64,000 nt of DNA. It comes from Owenia fusiformis (taxonomy: Eukaryota > Annelida > Polychaeta > Sabellida > Oweniidae). Within the stretch, counting starts at the first letter, position 1, and each line of letters starts with the position of its first letter. Under the pieces are notes generated by a model, which did not search any database, was not told where the DNA came from, and saw only the letters and a program-made list of their open reading frames with translations. Position numbers and translations under genes: made by a program. Below, one piece after another: positions 32,151 to 45,230 of the stretch. Location of the stretch: contig CAIIXF020000005.1 in NCBI GenBank assembly GCA_903813345.2, forward strand, positions 21,207,375 through 21,271,374, in the 5' to 3' direction.

Positions 32151-33389
32151 ATCATAATGAGTTAATTTTTGCTACTTTCTCAATAACCATTACACCTTCA
32201 GTAAAGACAAGCATACGGTCAATTAAGTTACTATATCTAGTTCCTCGGAAATTGGGTCACATTTTTATGTAGGTCAAAGGTCAAGAACTAGAGTAAATCA
32301 AGTACTCTGTCACTTTTCTCAATTTTCTCGGTTGTCCTTCAATATTTTTGTTATGGTTTCTTCATTGTGTTCTCGATAAAAATAGAATAACTTTTAACGA
32401 TTTAGATTTCAAACCTATTTCGAGATATCAGTGTCCGAAAACGAGGTCCAAAATAAAGTTCTCAGTGCAAGTGCAAGTTTAATACTAAATTTTCAGGATA
32501 CTAAATCTGAAAACCAAATTGAAATCCGACTTCCGGTTCAGGAGTTATGACCTTTTGAAATCTCAAAAGAACGATATGATGATATCCCCATGTTAAGTCA
32601 ATGGAAAAAAAATTGAAAAATACCAGATACGGACTAGTTTGAAGTAAAATTAGAGATTGACTACAATAGTTAGAGGACCAGTAAAGCTATCCTAATTCAA
32701 AATTTGGACACTTGAATGCCAAGGTCAAAATCTATGAGTTTTCTTATTTTCACGATCCTGACACTACACTTAAATATTTAGTATTTTTGAAAAATCTATG
32801 CTTATTGTGTTAGCCATTCGCTGTCTAAAGGAATTTTGACCCAGTTTTAAGATAAAGTATCCAGACAGTAGATCAACTAAAAAGTTAAGGTGGCAAAAAC
32901 ATTTCTCAAAAGTTTTTCGGGATGCCGAATCTGAAATCAGAATTGCAATTTCACTTCTGGTTCAGATTATTACGCCATTTTGAAATTTTGGAAAATAAGG
33001 TAATATGTTGATATCATGATACAAAGACAAGAGTATTAAAAACAATATTGGAAAAATACCATTATCAGTCAAGTCAGGTCAGGTCATCAGTCAGGTCATC
33101 AGTCCGGTCATCAGTCAGGCCATATGTCAGGTCACCAATCGGTTCATCAGTCGTGTCATCAGTCAGGTCAGGTCATCGGTCAGGTCATCGGTCAGGTCAG
33201 GTCATCAGTCAGGTCATTAGTAAGGTCATTAGTTAAGTCATCAGTCAGATCATCCGTCGTGTCATCAGTCAGGTCACAAGTCAGGTCATCACTCAGGTCT
33301 AGTCAGGTCAGGTAAGACAGTCAGTTAGTTTAAAAACAAATCTGTCATCTGGAGTATGAAATTGAACTTGTTCAATTTCCCCAGTCTAG
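32151..33389 (+). mobile_element. Family B unit, minisatellite-bearing
   Basis: The body starts 'tactttctcaataaccatta' and ends at CTAG 33386-33389 after the hairpin GAAATTGAAC/GTTCAATTTC. The usual CTTCCTATC run is replaced by a TCAGGTCATCAG minisatellite. Confidence 0.65.
33060..33318 (+). repeat. TCAGGTCATCAG minisatellite
   Basis: About 20 imperfect units of (CATCAGTCAGGT)n. Open frames here (RSSVRSSVRS) only reflect the repeat. Confidence 0.85.
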
Positions 33390-34777
33390 TTATTTTTCTC
33401 TACACATTTTCTCAATAACTAGAAGACATTGAGTCAAGTCCTTTATACAGTCAATTTAGGTTCAGTATCTAGTTTCTCGGAAATTGAGTCAATTTTTTAT
33501 CTAGGTCAAAGGTCAAGAACTAGGTCAAATCTTGTATTTTCATCATTTTACCAATTTTCTCAGTCGTTCTTCAATATTTTTTCTCGATCTTTTTTCATCA
33601 TGTTCCTTGGAAACAAAGCTAATTCCGTAAGGCAAATTGTTTTTTGATTGCTCTTACCGATTTTGAAATATGCCGTCCGGAAAATAGGTCACACCAAATC
33701 GTACTCCAAATTCAATGTATGAGTTATGAATTAGGGGTAGAATTTTGTCAGGAATCTGAATCTGCAAATCAAATTTCGATCCGACTTCCGATTCGGAAGT
33801 TATGTCGTTTTAAAACCTCAAAAATCGCTAAATTTGGTGCCCATGTTAAGTCAATGGGAAAAAAGATTTTTTTGAAGTGAGAAATACGAAATATAGACTG
33901 AGTTCAGCTTAATTTAATGAAAGCTTTTAAAAGAAGGGGACCTCAAAAGCCATCTAGCTTCAAAATTTTGACATCAAAATACCTAGGTCAAAATCTAGGT
34001 CAAATCCAAAGGTTTTCCTTATTTTTGCGATTCTGACACTACACTTTAATTATATTCCTCGAAATTGTGTATACATGTAGCCAAGAGTGTGCTAATAGTG
34101 TTAGCCTTTTGCCGTCAGAAAGTATTTTGACCCACTTTTGAGATATGATGTCCGAAAAGTAGGTCAAAATAAAAAGTTCTCCAAATTTAACGTTTGAGTT
34201 ATGAAATAAGAAATGAATTTTCTCAGAAATCCGAATCTGCAAACCAAATTTCGATCTGACTTCCGGTTCCGAAGTAATGGCGTGTCCGAAAAGTAGGTCA
34301 AAATAAAAATTCGCCAAATTTAACGTATGAGTTATGAATTAGGGGTAGAATTTTGTCAGGAATTCGAATCTTTAAATCAAATTTCGATCTGACTTCCAGT
34401 TCGTTTTGAAATTTCGGAAAATCGATCTGATGGTATCCTGATAGAAGGTCAAGAGTAGAGAAGTCGAAAATATTGAAAAATTTATCCATCCTTCCTATCT
34501 GATCTTATCCTATCCTATCCTTCCTATCTATCCTTTCTTCGTATCTTTTCCTTCCTACTTCCTATCCTCTCCTATCATATCCTTTCTTCCTATTCTGTTC
34601 TATCCTATCCATCTTTCTTATTCTATCTTATCGTTCCTTCCTATTCTATCCTATCCTACCTTCCTATTTTATTCATCCATCTTTTTCTGGATGACTCAGC
34701 TTATTCTGGATGACTCGGCTAAAAATGGTCTAAATCTGGAGTCTGAAATTGAACTTCATTCAATTTCCAAAGTCTAG
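33390..34777 (+). mobile_element. Family B unit, 1.39 kb
   Basis: Body without 5' hairpin, two subunits, a CTATCCTTC-type microsatellite (34490-34690), GGATGACTCGGCT repeats, then the 3' hairpin (loop TTC replaced by TTCA) and CTAG at 34774-34777. Confidence 0.75.
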
Positions 34778-34788
34778 TTATTATTATT

Positions 34789-35150
34789 AGACTCCAGATT
34801 GAAAATCTGGAGTCTATTGTTTTTGCCAGTATTCTTCTTATTATTAGACTCCAGATGTAAATCTGGAGTCTATTGTTTTCGTCAGTATTCTTCTTTATTA
34901 TTATTAGACTCCAGATTGAAAATCTGGAGTCTATTGCTTTTGCCAGTTTTCTTATTATTATAAGACTCCAGATGTCAATCTGGAGTCTATTGTTTTTGCC
35001 AGTATTCTTCTTTATTATTATTTTTATTATTAGACTCCAGATTGAAAATCTGGAGTCTATTGTTTTTGCCAGTATTCTTTATTATTATTAGACTCCAGAT
35101 GAAATCTGGAGTCTATTGTTTTCGTCAGTTTTCTTATTCTTCTTCTTCTT
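34789..35150 (+). repeat. Stacked family B 5' hairpins (six)
   Basis: Six heads in a row: 34789-34815, 34846-34871, 34906-34932, 34963-34988, 35032-35058 and 35090-35114. Each is AGACTCCAGAT, a short loop and ATCTGGAGTCT, followed by CTATTGTTTTTGCCAGTATT and a CTT/ATT run in which the next head starts. Loops vary (TGAAA, GTA, GTC). Only the last head has a body. Confidence 0.85.
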
Positions 35151-38121
35151 CTTATTATTATTCTAAACCAGTTTTCTCAATAACCATAAAATTTTCAGTA
35201 AAGTCAGTCATTTGGTCAATTTAGGTCCAGAATCTAGTTCCTCGGAAATTGGGTCAAATTTTTATCTAGGTCAAAGGTCAAGAACTAGGTCAAATCCAGT
35301 ACTTTGTCACTTTTTTCGATTTTCTCGGTTGTCCTTTAATATTTTCGATCCGGGTTTTTTTCATTGTGTTCCTTATAAAAAAGTAGAAAATCTAGGTTCG
35401 ATTTAGTTTTTTGATATCTCAAACCGATTTCGAGATATCAGTGTCCAAAAACGAGGTCCAAAAAAAAGTTCTCCGAATAAAATGTCCAGGATATTAGTCT
35501 TATAGGAAATTTTCTCAGGATTCCGAATCTGAAAACCAAATTCGAATCAGACTTCCGGTTCGGAAGTTATGGCGTTTTGAAAGCTCAAAAATCGCTAAAT
35601 TTGGTGCCCATGTTAAGTCAATGGGAAAAAAGATTTTTTTGAAGTGGAAAATACGAAATATAGACTGAGTTCAGCTAAATATAATGAAAGCTTTTAAAAG
35701 AATGGGACCTCAAAAGCCATCTAGCTTCAAAATTTGGACACCAAAATGCATAGGTCAAAATCTAAGTCAAATTCAAAGTTTTTCCTTATTTTTGCTATTC
35801 TGACACTACAGATTAATTATATTCTTCGAAATTTTGTATGCATGTAGCCAAGAGTGTGCTAATAGTGTTAGCCTTTTGCCGTCAGAAAGTATTTTGCACC
35901 ACTTTTGAGATATGGTGTCAGAAAAGTAGGTCAAAATAAAGAATTCTCCAAATTTAACGTGTGACTTATGAACTAAGTATAGAATTTTCTCAGGAATCCG
36001 AATCTGCACACTAAATTTCGATCCGACATCCAGTTCGGAAGTTATGACATTTTAAAAGCTCAAAAATCGCTAAATTTGGTGCCCCATGTTATGTCAATGG
36101 GAAAAAAGATTTTTTTGAAGTGTAAAATACGAGATATAGACTAAGTACAGCTTAAAATAATGAAAGCCTATGAAAGAAGGGAACCTCGAAGGCTACCTAA
36201 CTTCAAAATTTGGACACCAAAATCCCTAGGTCAAAATCTAGGTCAAATTCATAGTTTATCCTTATTTTTGCGATTCTGACACTACACTTTAATTATATTC
36301 CTCGAAATTGTGTATACATGTAGCCAAGAGTGTGCTAATAGCGTTAGCCTTTTGCCGTCAGAAAGTATTTTGACCCACTTTTGAGATACGGTGTCCGAAA
36401 AGTAGGTCAAAATAAAAAAAATTCCAAATTTAACGTCTGAGTTATGAATTAAGAATAGAATTTTCTCAGAAATCCGAATCTGCAAACTAAATTTCAATTC
36501 GACTTCTGGTTCCAAAGTTATGGCGTGTCCGAAAAGTAGGTCAAAATAAAAATTCGCCAAATTTAACGTATGAGTTATGAATTAGGGGTAGAATTTTCTC
36601 AGGATTCCGAATCTGAAAACCAAATTCGAATCAGACTTCCGGTTCGGAAGTTATGGCGTTTTGAAAGCTCAAAAATCGCTAAATTTGGTGCCCATGTTAA
36701 GTCAATGGGAAAAAAGATTTTTTTGAAGTGGAAAATACGAAATATAGACTGAGTTCAGCTAAATATAATGAAAGCTTTTAAAAGAATGGGACCTCAAAAG
36801 CCATCTAGCTTCAAAATTTGGACACCAAAATGCATAGGTCAAAATCTAAGTCAAATTCAAAGTTTTTCCTTATTTTTGCTATTCTGACACTACAGATTAA
36901 TTATATTCTTCGAAATTTTGTATGCATGTAGCCAAGAGTGTGCTAATAGTGTTAGCCTTTTGCCGTCAGAAAGTATTTTGCACCACTTTTGAGATATGGT
37001 GTCCGAAAAGTAGGTCAAAATAAAGAATTCTCCAAATTTAACGTGTGACTTATGAACTAAGTATAGAATTTTCTCAGGAATCCGAATCTGCACACTAAAT
37101 TTCGATCCGACATCCAGTTCGGAAGTTATGACATTTTGAAAGCTCAAAAATCGCTAAATTTGGTGCCCCATGTTATGTCAATGGGAAAAAAGATTTTTTT
37201 GAAGTGTAAAATACGAGATATAGACTAAGTACAGCTTAAAATAATGAAAGCCTATGAAAGAAGGGAACCTCGAAGGCTACCTAACTTCAAAATTTGGACA
37301 CCAAAATCCCTAGGTCAAAATCTAGGTCAAATTCATAGTTTATCCTTATTTTTGCGATTCTGACACTACACTTTAATTATATTCCTCGAAATTGTGTATA
37401 CATGTAGCCAAGAGTGTGCTAATAGCGTTAGCCTTTTGCCGTCAGAAAGTATTTTGACCCACTTTTGAGATACGGTGTCCGAAAAGTAGGTCAAAATAAA
37501 AAAAATTCCAAATTTAACGTTTGAGTTATGAATTAAGAATAGAATTTTCTCAGAAATCCGAATCTGCAAACTAAATTTCAATTCGACTTATGGTTCCAAA
37601 GTTATGGCGTGTCCGAAAAGTAGGTCAAAATAAAAATTCGCCAAATTTAACGTATGAGTTATGAATTAGGGGTAGAATTAGGAATCCGAATCTGCAAATC
37701 AAATTTCGATCCGACTTCCGGTCCGGAAGTTATGGCGTTTTTAAATTTCAAGAAAAATCAATCTGATGGTATCCTGATAGAAAGTCAAGAGTAGAGAAGA
37801 AAATATTGAAAAATGCATCCATCCTTCCTTTCTGATCCTATCCTATCCTTCCTATCTACCCTTGCTTCGTATCCTCTCCTTCCTATCCTTCCTATTCTAT
37901 CCCTTCTTTCTATTCTATTCTATCCTTCTTTCCTATTCTATCCTATCGTTCCTTCCTATTCTATCCTATACTTCCTTCCTTTTCATCCATCCATCCATCC
38001 ATCCATCTTTTGCTGAATGACTTAGCTTATTTTGGATGACTTGGCTTAATCTGGATGACTCGGCTAAAAAAAGTCTAGATCTGGAGTCTGAAATTGAACT
38101 CGTTCAATTTCCAAAATCTAG
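35090..38121 (+). mobile_element. Family B unit with tandem duplication
   Basis: The most complete unit: 5' hairpin (35090-35114), body, a 1084-bp internal tandem duplication (35511-37678), microsatellite (37808-38005), 3' hairpin and CTAG at 38118-38121. Confidence 0.8.
35511..37678 (+). repeat. 1084-bp tandem duplication
   Basis: 35511-36594 and 36595-37678 match at a constant 1084-bp offset with only a handful of differences (for example GTGTCAGAAA against GTGTCCGAAA, and CTTCTGG against CTTATGG). Each copy holds two 481-bp-spaced subunits. Confidence 0.9.
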
Positions 38122-39911
38122 TTATTATTCTAAACACGTTTTCTCAGTATCTAGAAGTCATTGAGTCAAGTCCTGTATATGGTCAATTTAGGTCCAGTAT
38201 CTAGTTTCTGGGAAATTGGGTCAATTTTTTATCTAGGTCAAAGGTCAAGAACTAGGTCAAATCCAGTACTTTGTCACTTTTTCCCATTATCTCGGTCGTC
38301 CTTCAATATTTTTGATCCAGGGTTTTTTTTCATTGTGTTCCTTATAAAAAAGTAGGAAAGCTAGGGTGATTTAGTTTTTTGATATCTCAAACCGATTTCG
38401 AGATATCAGTGTCCGAAAACGAGGTCCAAAAAAAGGTTCTCCGAATCAAATGTCCAGGATATAAGTCTTATAGGAAATTTTCTCAGGATTCCGAATCTGA
38501 AAACCAAATTCGAATCAGACTTCCGGTTGGGAAGTTATGGCGTTTTGAAAGCTCAAAAATTGCTAAATTTGGTGCCCATGTAAAGTCAATGGGAAAAATT
38601 ATTGTTTTGAAGTGAAAAATATGGAATATAGACTGAGTTCAGCTGCATTTAATAAAAGCTTTTAAAAGAAAGGGACCTAAAAAGCCATCTAGCTTCAAAA
38701 TTTGGACACCAAAATGCCAAGGTCAAATCTAGGTCAAATTCAAAGGTTTTCCTTATTTTTGCGATTCTGACACTACACTTCAATAATATTCTTCGAAATT
38801 GTGTATACATGTAGCTAAGAATGTGCTTATAGTGTTAGCCTTTTGCCGTCAGAAAGTATTTTGACCCACTTTTGAGATATGGTGTCAGAAATGTAGATCA
38901 AAATAAAAAGTTCTCCAAATTTTACGTTTGAGTTATGAATTAAGTGAAGAATTTTCTCAGGAATCCGAATCTGCAAACCAAATTTCAATCCGACTTCCGG
39001 TTCCGAAGTTATGGCGTGTCCGAAAAAGTAGGTCAAAATAAAAATTCGCCAAATTTAACGTATGAGTTATGAATTAGGAGTAGAATTTTGTCAGGAATCC
39101 GAATCTTTAAACCAAATTTCGATCCGACTTCCGGTTCGGAAGTTATGGCGTGTCCGAAAAGTAGGTCAAAATAAAAATTTGCCAAATTTAACGTATGAGT
39201 TATGAATAAGGGGTAGAATTTTGTCAGGAATCCGAATCTTTAAACCAAATTTCGATCTGACTTTCGGTTGGAAAGTTAATGCGTTTTGAAATTTCGGAAA
39301 ATCGATCTGATGGTATCCTGATAGAAAGTCAAGAGTAGCGAAGAAAATGTTGGAAAATCCATCTATCCTTCCATCCATCCTTCCTATCCTATCCTTCCTA
39401 TCTATCCTTCCTTCATATCTTTTCCTTCCTATCCTATCCTATCCTTCCTTCTTATTCTATCCTATCCTTCTTTCCAATTCTATCCTATTCTATCCTATCG
39501 TTCCTTCCTATTCTATCCTATCCTTTCTTATCCATCTTTCGTATTCGATCCTATTTTTCCTTCCTATTCTATCCTATCCTTCCTTCCTATTCAATCCATC
39601 CATCTTTTTCTTGATGACTCGGCTTATTCTGGATGACTTGGCTTATTCTGGATGACTCGGCTTATTCCTGACAACCCGGGTTATTCCGGATGACTCGGCT
39701 TATCATTGGTGACTCAGCTTATTCTGGATGACTCAGCTTATCATTGGTGACTCAGCTTTGTTCTGGATGACTCGGCTTATCATTTGTGACTCAGCTTATT
39801 CTGGATGACTTGGCTTATTCAAGATGACTTGGCTTATTGTGGATGACTCGGCTTAAAAAAAGTCTAGATCTGGAGTCTGAAATTGAACTTCGTTCAATTT
39901 CCAAAGTCTAG
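38122..39911 (+). mobile_element. Family B unit, 1.79 kb
   Basis: Starts CTAAACACGTTTTCTCAG without a 5' hairpin. It contains a long microsatellite/minisatellite block (39358-39855) and ends with the hairpin and CTAG 39908-39911. Confidence 0.75.
39358..39855 (+). repeat. CTATCCTTC and GGATGACTCGGCT repeats
   Basis: 39358-39600 is (CTATCCTTC)-type microsatellite. 39605-39855 is about 12 imperfect 19-20-bp units of TTATTCTGGATGACTCGGC, the longest such run in the array. Confidence 0.85.
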
Positions 39912-41286
39912 TTATTATTATTCTAAACACGTTTTCTCAATAACTAGAAGACATTGAGTCAAGTCCTGTATATGGTTAATTTAGGTCAATTATCTAGTTT
40001 CTCGGAAATTTGGTCAAATTTTTATCTAGGTCAAAGGTCAAGAACTAGGTCAAATCCAGTACTTTGTCACTTTTTTCGATTTTCTCGGTCGTCCTTCAAT
40101 ATTTTTGATCCGGGTTTTTTTCATTGTGTTCCTTATAAAAAAGTAGGAAAGCTAGGGTCGATTTAGTTTTTTGATATCTCAAACCGATTTCGAGATATCA
40201 GTGTCCGAAAACGAGGTCCAAAAAAAAATTCTCCGAATCAAATGTCCAGGATATTAGTCTTATAGAAAATTTTCTCAGGATTCCGAATCTGAAAACCAAA
40301 TTCGGATTGGACTTGGGGCTCGGAAGTTATGGCGTTTTGAAAGCTCAAAAATCGCTAAATTTGGTGCCCATGTTAAGTCAATTGGAAAAAAGATTTTTTT
40401 GAAGTAAAAAATACGAAATATAGACTAAGTTTAGCTTAATTTAATGAAAGCTTTTAAAAGAAGGGGACCTCAAAAGCCATCTAGCTTCAAAATGTTAATA
40501 TCAAAATACCTAGGTCAAAATCTAGGTCAAAGCCAAAGGTTTTCCTTATTTTTGTGATTCTGAAACCACACTTTAATTATATTCCTCGAAATTGTGTATA
40601 TATGTAGCCAGGAGTGTGTTAATAGTGTTAGCCTTTTGCCGTCAGAAAGTATTTTGACCCACTTTTGAGATATGGTGTCTGAAAAGTAGGTCAAAATAAA
40701 AAGTTCTCCAAATTTAACGTTTGAGTTATGAATTAATAGTAGAATTTTCTCAGAAATCCGAATCTGCAAACCAAATTTCGATCCGACTTCCGGTTGCGAA
40801 GTAATGGCGTGTCCGAAAAGTAGGTCAAAATAAAAATTCACCAAATTTAACATATGAGTTATGAATTAGGGGTAGAATTTTGTCAGGAATCCGAATCTTT
40901 AAATTAAATTTCGATCCGACTTCCGGTTCGGAAGTTATGGCGTTATGAAATTTCAGAAAATCGATCTGATGGTATCCTGATAGAAAGTCAAGAGTAGAGA
41001 AGAAAATATTGAAAAATGCATCCATCCTTCCTATCTGATTCTATCCTATCCTTCCTATCTATCCTTCCTTCGTATCTTTTCCTTCCTATCCTTCCTATCC
41101 TCTCCCATCATATCCTTTCTTCCTATTCTGTTCTATCCTATCCTTCTTATTATTCTACCCTATCCTACCTTCCTATTTTATCCATCCATCTTATTCTGGA
41201 TGACTCAGTTTATTCTGGATGACTCGGCTAAAAAATGTCTAAATCTGGAGTCTGAAATTGAACTTCGTTCAATTTCCAAAGTCTAG
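39912..41286 (+). mobile_element. Family B unit, 1.38 kb
   Basis: Same order as the 33390-34777 unit, with microsatellite at 41018-41190 and CTAG at 41283-41286, followed by a TTCTTTC run. Confidence 0.75.
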
Positions 41287-43742
41287 TTATTCTTTCTTTC
41301 TTTCTTTGCACGTTTTCTCAGCAACTAGAAGAGCTTACTTTAACCTACTCACATGGCTAACATAGCCCATCGACCTAGTTTCTGGGAAATTAGGTCAACT
41401 TTTTATCTAGGTCAAAGGTTAAGAACTAGGTCAAATTTTACATTTTTAACATTCTGTCAATTATCTTCGTCAATATTTATCGAAACACCTGGATGTACAT
41501 TTTATTGTGTAGCTTAGAAAAAAACAAATCGAGAGTGTGCCATCCGTTTTTTGATTACTCTTACCGAGTTTAAGATATGGCGTCCGGAAAGTAGGTCAAA
41601 CTAAAAAGTTCTCCAAATTAAAGATATGAGCTATGAAATAAGTGTAGAATTTTCTCAGGAATCCGAATCTGCAAACCAAATTTCAATCCAACTTCCGGCT
41701 TGAAAGTTATGGCGTTTTGAAAGCTCAAAAATCACGAAATTTGTGTCCAATGTTAAGTCAATGGGAAAAAAGATTTTTTTGAAGTGTAAAATACGAGATA
41801 TAGACTGCATATAGCTTAGCATAATGAATGCCTGCACAAGAAGGGGACCTCAAAAGCTACATAGCTTCGAAATTTGGACACCAAAATGCCTAGGTCAAAA
41901 TCTAGGTCAAATTCATAGTTTTTCCTTATTTTTGCGATTCTGGCACTACACTTTTAGGATTTGCTTCAAAATTATGTATACAGGTAGCAAAGAGTGTGCT
42001 AATAGTGAGAGCCTTTTGCCGTCACAAAGTATTTTGACCCACTTTTGAGATATGGTGTCCGTAAAGTAGGTCAAAATAAAAATTTCTCATAATTTAACTT
42101 ATGAGTTATGAATTAAGGGTAGAATTTTCTCAGGAATCCGAATCTGCAAACCAAATTTCAATCCGACTTTTCGTTGGGATGTTATGGCGTTTTGAAAGCT
42201 CAAAAATCGCTAATTTTGGTGCCTCATGTTATGTCAATGAGAAAAAAGATTTTTTTGAAGTGTAAAATACCAGATAAAGACTGAGTACATCTTAAGATTC
42301 TGAAAGTCTATAAAAGAAGGGGACCTCGAAGGCTATCTAGCTTTAAAATTTGGACACCAAAATCCCTAGGTCAAAATCTAGGTCAAATACATAGTTTTTC
42401 CTTATTTTTATGATTCTGACACTACACTTTAATAGTTTACTTCAAAATTTTGTATACAGGTAGCAAAGAGTGTGCTTATAGTGTTAGCTTTTTGCCGTCA
42501 GAAAGTATTTTGACCCACTTCTAAGATATGGTGTCCGAAAAGTAGGTCAAAATGAAAAGTTCTCCAAATTTAACATATGAGCTATGAATTAAGGGTAGAA
42601 TTTTCCCAGGAATCCGAATCTGCAAACCAAATTCCAATCCGACTTTCGGTTCGGAAGTTAAAGCGTTTTGAAAGCTCAAAAATCGCTAAATTTGGTGCCC
42701 CATGTTATGTCAATGAGAAAAAAGATTTTTTTGAAGTGTAAAATACCAGATATAAACTGAGTACAGCTTAACATTCTGAAAGCCTATAAAAGAAGGGGAC
42801 CTCGAAGGCTATCTAGCTTTAAAATTTGGACACCAAAATGCCTAGGTCAAAATCTAGGTCAAATTCATAGTTTTTCCTTATTTTTGCGATTCTGGCACTA
42901 CACTTTTAGGATTTGCTTCAAAATTTTGTATACAGGTAGCAAAGAGTGTGCTAATAGTGAGAGCCTTTTGCCGTCAGAAAGTATTTTGACCCACTTTTGA
43001 GATATGGTGTCCGTAAAGTAGGTCAAAATAAAAATTTCTCATAATTTAACTTACGAGTTATGAATTAAGAGTAGAATTTTCTCAGGAATCCGAATCTGCA
43101 AACCAAATTTCGATCAGACTTCCGGTTCCAAAGTTATGGCGTGTCCGAAAAGTAGGTCAAAATAAAAATTCGCCAAATTTAACGTATGAGTTATGAATAA
43201 GGGGAAGAATTTTGTCAAAATCTAGGTCAAATTCATAGTTTTTCCTTATTTTTGCGATTCTGGCACTACACTTTTAGGATTTGCTTCAAAATTTTGTATA
43301 CAGGTAGCAAAGAGTGTGCTAATAGTGTTAGCCTTTTGCCGTCAGAGAGTATTTTGACCCACTTTTGAGATATGGTGTCCGTAAAGTAGGTCAAAATAAA
43401 ATGAGTTATGAATTAAGGGTAGAATTTTCTCAGGAATCCAAATCTGCAAACCAAATTTCAATCCGACTTCCGGTCAAAAATTCCTACTTACCTACCTACT
43501 TACCTACTCGGCTACCTACTTAGCTACCTACTCAGCTACCTACTCAGCTACTTACTCAGCTACCTACTCAGCTACTTACTCAGCTACCTGCTCAGCTGCT
43601 TACTCAGCTACCTACTCAGCTACTTACTAAATTACTTAATCATCTACTTACTCAGCTTCCTACTCAGTTACTTACTCAGCTCTTTACTCAAGTAAATCAA
43701 TCTGGAGTCTTAAATTGAACTTTGTTCAATTTACAAATCTAG
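41287..43742 (+). mobile_element. Family B unit, TACTCAGC 3' subtype
   Basis: The body holds four to five 475-bp subunits (anchors near 41931, 42411, 42885, 43252). The 3' part carries a CAGCTACCTACT minisatellite (43485-43692) instead of CTATCCTTC. It ends TAAATTGAAC...CTAG 43739-43742, immediately followed by the next unit's 5' hairpin. Confidence 0.75.
43485..43692 (+). repeat. CAGCTACCTACT minisatellite
   Basis: Alternating 12-bp units (TACCTACTCAGC / TACTTACTCAGC). The same block recurs at 53930-54132 next to the same 3' end variant. Confidence 0.85.
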
Positions 43743-43747
43743 TTATT

Positions 43748-45230
43748 AGACTCCAGATGTCAATCTGGAGTCTATTGTTTTTGCCAGTATTCTTCTTATT
43801 ATTATTATTTTTCTTTAAGAGTTTTTTCAATAACTATAAGGTATCCAGTAAAGATCATAATACAGTATATTTAGGTTCAGTATCTAGTTGGTGGGAAATT
43901 GGGTCAAATTTTTATCTAGGTCAAAGGTCAAGAACTAGGTCAAATCCAGTACTTTGTCACTTTTTTCGATTTTCTCAGTCGTCCTTCAATATTTTCGATC
44001 CGGTTTTTTTTCATTGTGTTCCTCATAAAAAAGTAGTATCAAGAAACACGATTTAGATTTTTGATATCTCGAACCGATTTCGAGATATCAGTGTCCGAAG
44101 ACGAGGTCCAAAAAAAAATTCTCCGAATCAAATGTCCAGGATATTAGTCTTATAGGAAATTTTCTCAGGATTCCGAATCTGAAAACCAAATTTGGATTGG
44201 ACTTCCGGTTCAGAAGTTATGGCGTTTTGAAAGCTCAAAAGTCGCTAAATTTGGTGCCCATGTTAAGTCAATGGGAAAAAATATTTTTTTGAAGTGAAAA
44301 ATACGAAATATAGACTGAGTTCAGCTTACTATAATGATAGCTTTTAAAAAAATGGGACCTCAAAAGCCATCTAGCTTCAAAATTTGGACCCCAAAATGCC
44401 TAGGTCAAAATCTAGGTCAAATTCAAGGTTTTTCCTTATTTTTGCGATTCTGACACTACAGATTAATTATATTCTTCGAAATTTTGTATACATGTAGACA
44501 AGTGTGTGCTAATAGTGTTAGCCTTTTGCCGTCAGGAAGTATTTTGCCCCACTTTTGAGATATGGTGTCCAAAAAGTAGGTTAAAATAAAAAATTCTCCA
44601 AATTTAACGTTTGAGTTATGCAGTAAGTATAGAATTTTCTCAGGAATCCGAATCTACAAACCAAATTTTGATCCGACTTCCGGTTCAGAAGTTATGGCGT
44701 GTCCGAAAAGTAGGTCAAAATAAAAATTTGCCAAATTTAACGTATGAGTTATGAATTAGGGGTAGAATTTTGTCAGGAATCCGAATCTTTAAATCAAATT
44801 TCGATTTGACTCCTGGTTCGGAAGTTATGGCGTTTTGAAATTTCGGAAAATCGATCTGATGGTATCCTGATAGAAAGTCAAGAGTAGAGAACAAAATATT
44901 GAAAAATTCATCCATCCTTCCTATCTGATCTTACCCTATCCTATCCTATCCTTCCTATCTATCCTTCCTTCGTATCATTTCCTTCCTATCCTTCCTATCC
45001 TCTCCTATCATATCCTTTCTTCCTATTCTGTTCTATCCTATCCTTCTTTCTTATTCTATCCTATCGTTCCTTCCCATTCTATCCTATCCTACCTTCCTAT
45101 TTTATCCATCCATCTTTTTCTGGATGACTCGGCTTATTTTGGATGACTCAGCTTATTCTGGATGACTCGGCTAAAAAAAAGTCTAGATCTGGAGTCTGAA
45201 ATTGAACTTCGTTCAATTTCCAAAGTCTAG
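43748..45230 (+). mobile_element. Full-length family B unit, both ends
   Basis: The 5' hairpin is at 43748-43773, 5 bp after the previous CTAG. The 3' motif TCTGGAGTCT is at 45188-45197, perfect 10-bp stem at 45198-45207/45211-45220, CTAG at 45227-45230. A good type copy: 1483 bp with both termini. Confidence 0.85.
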
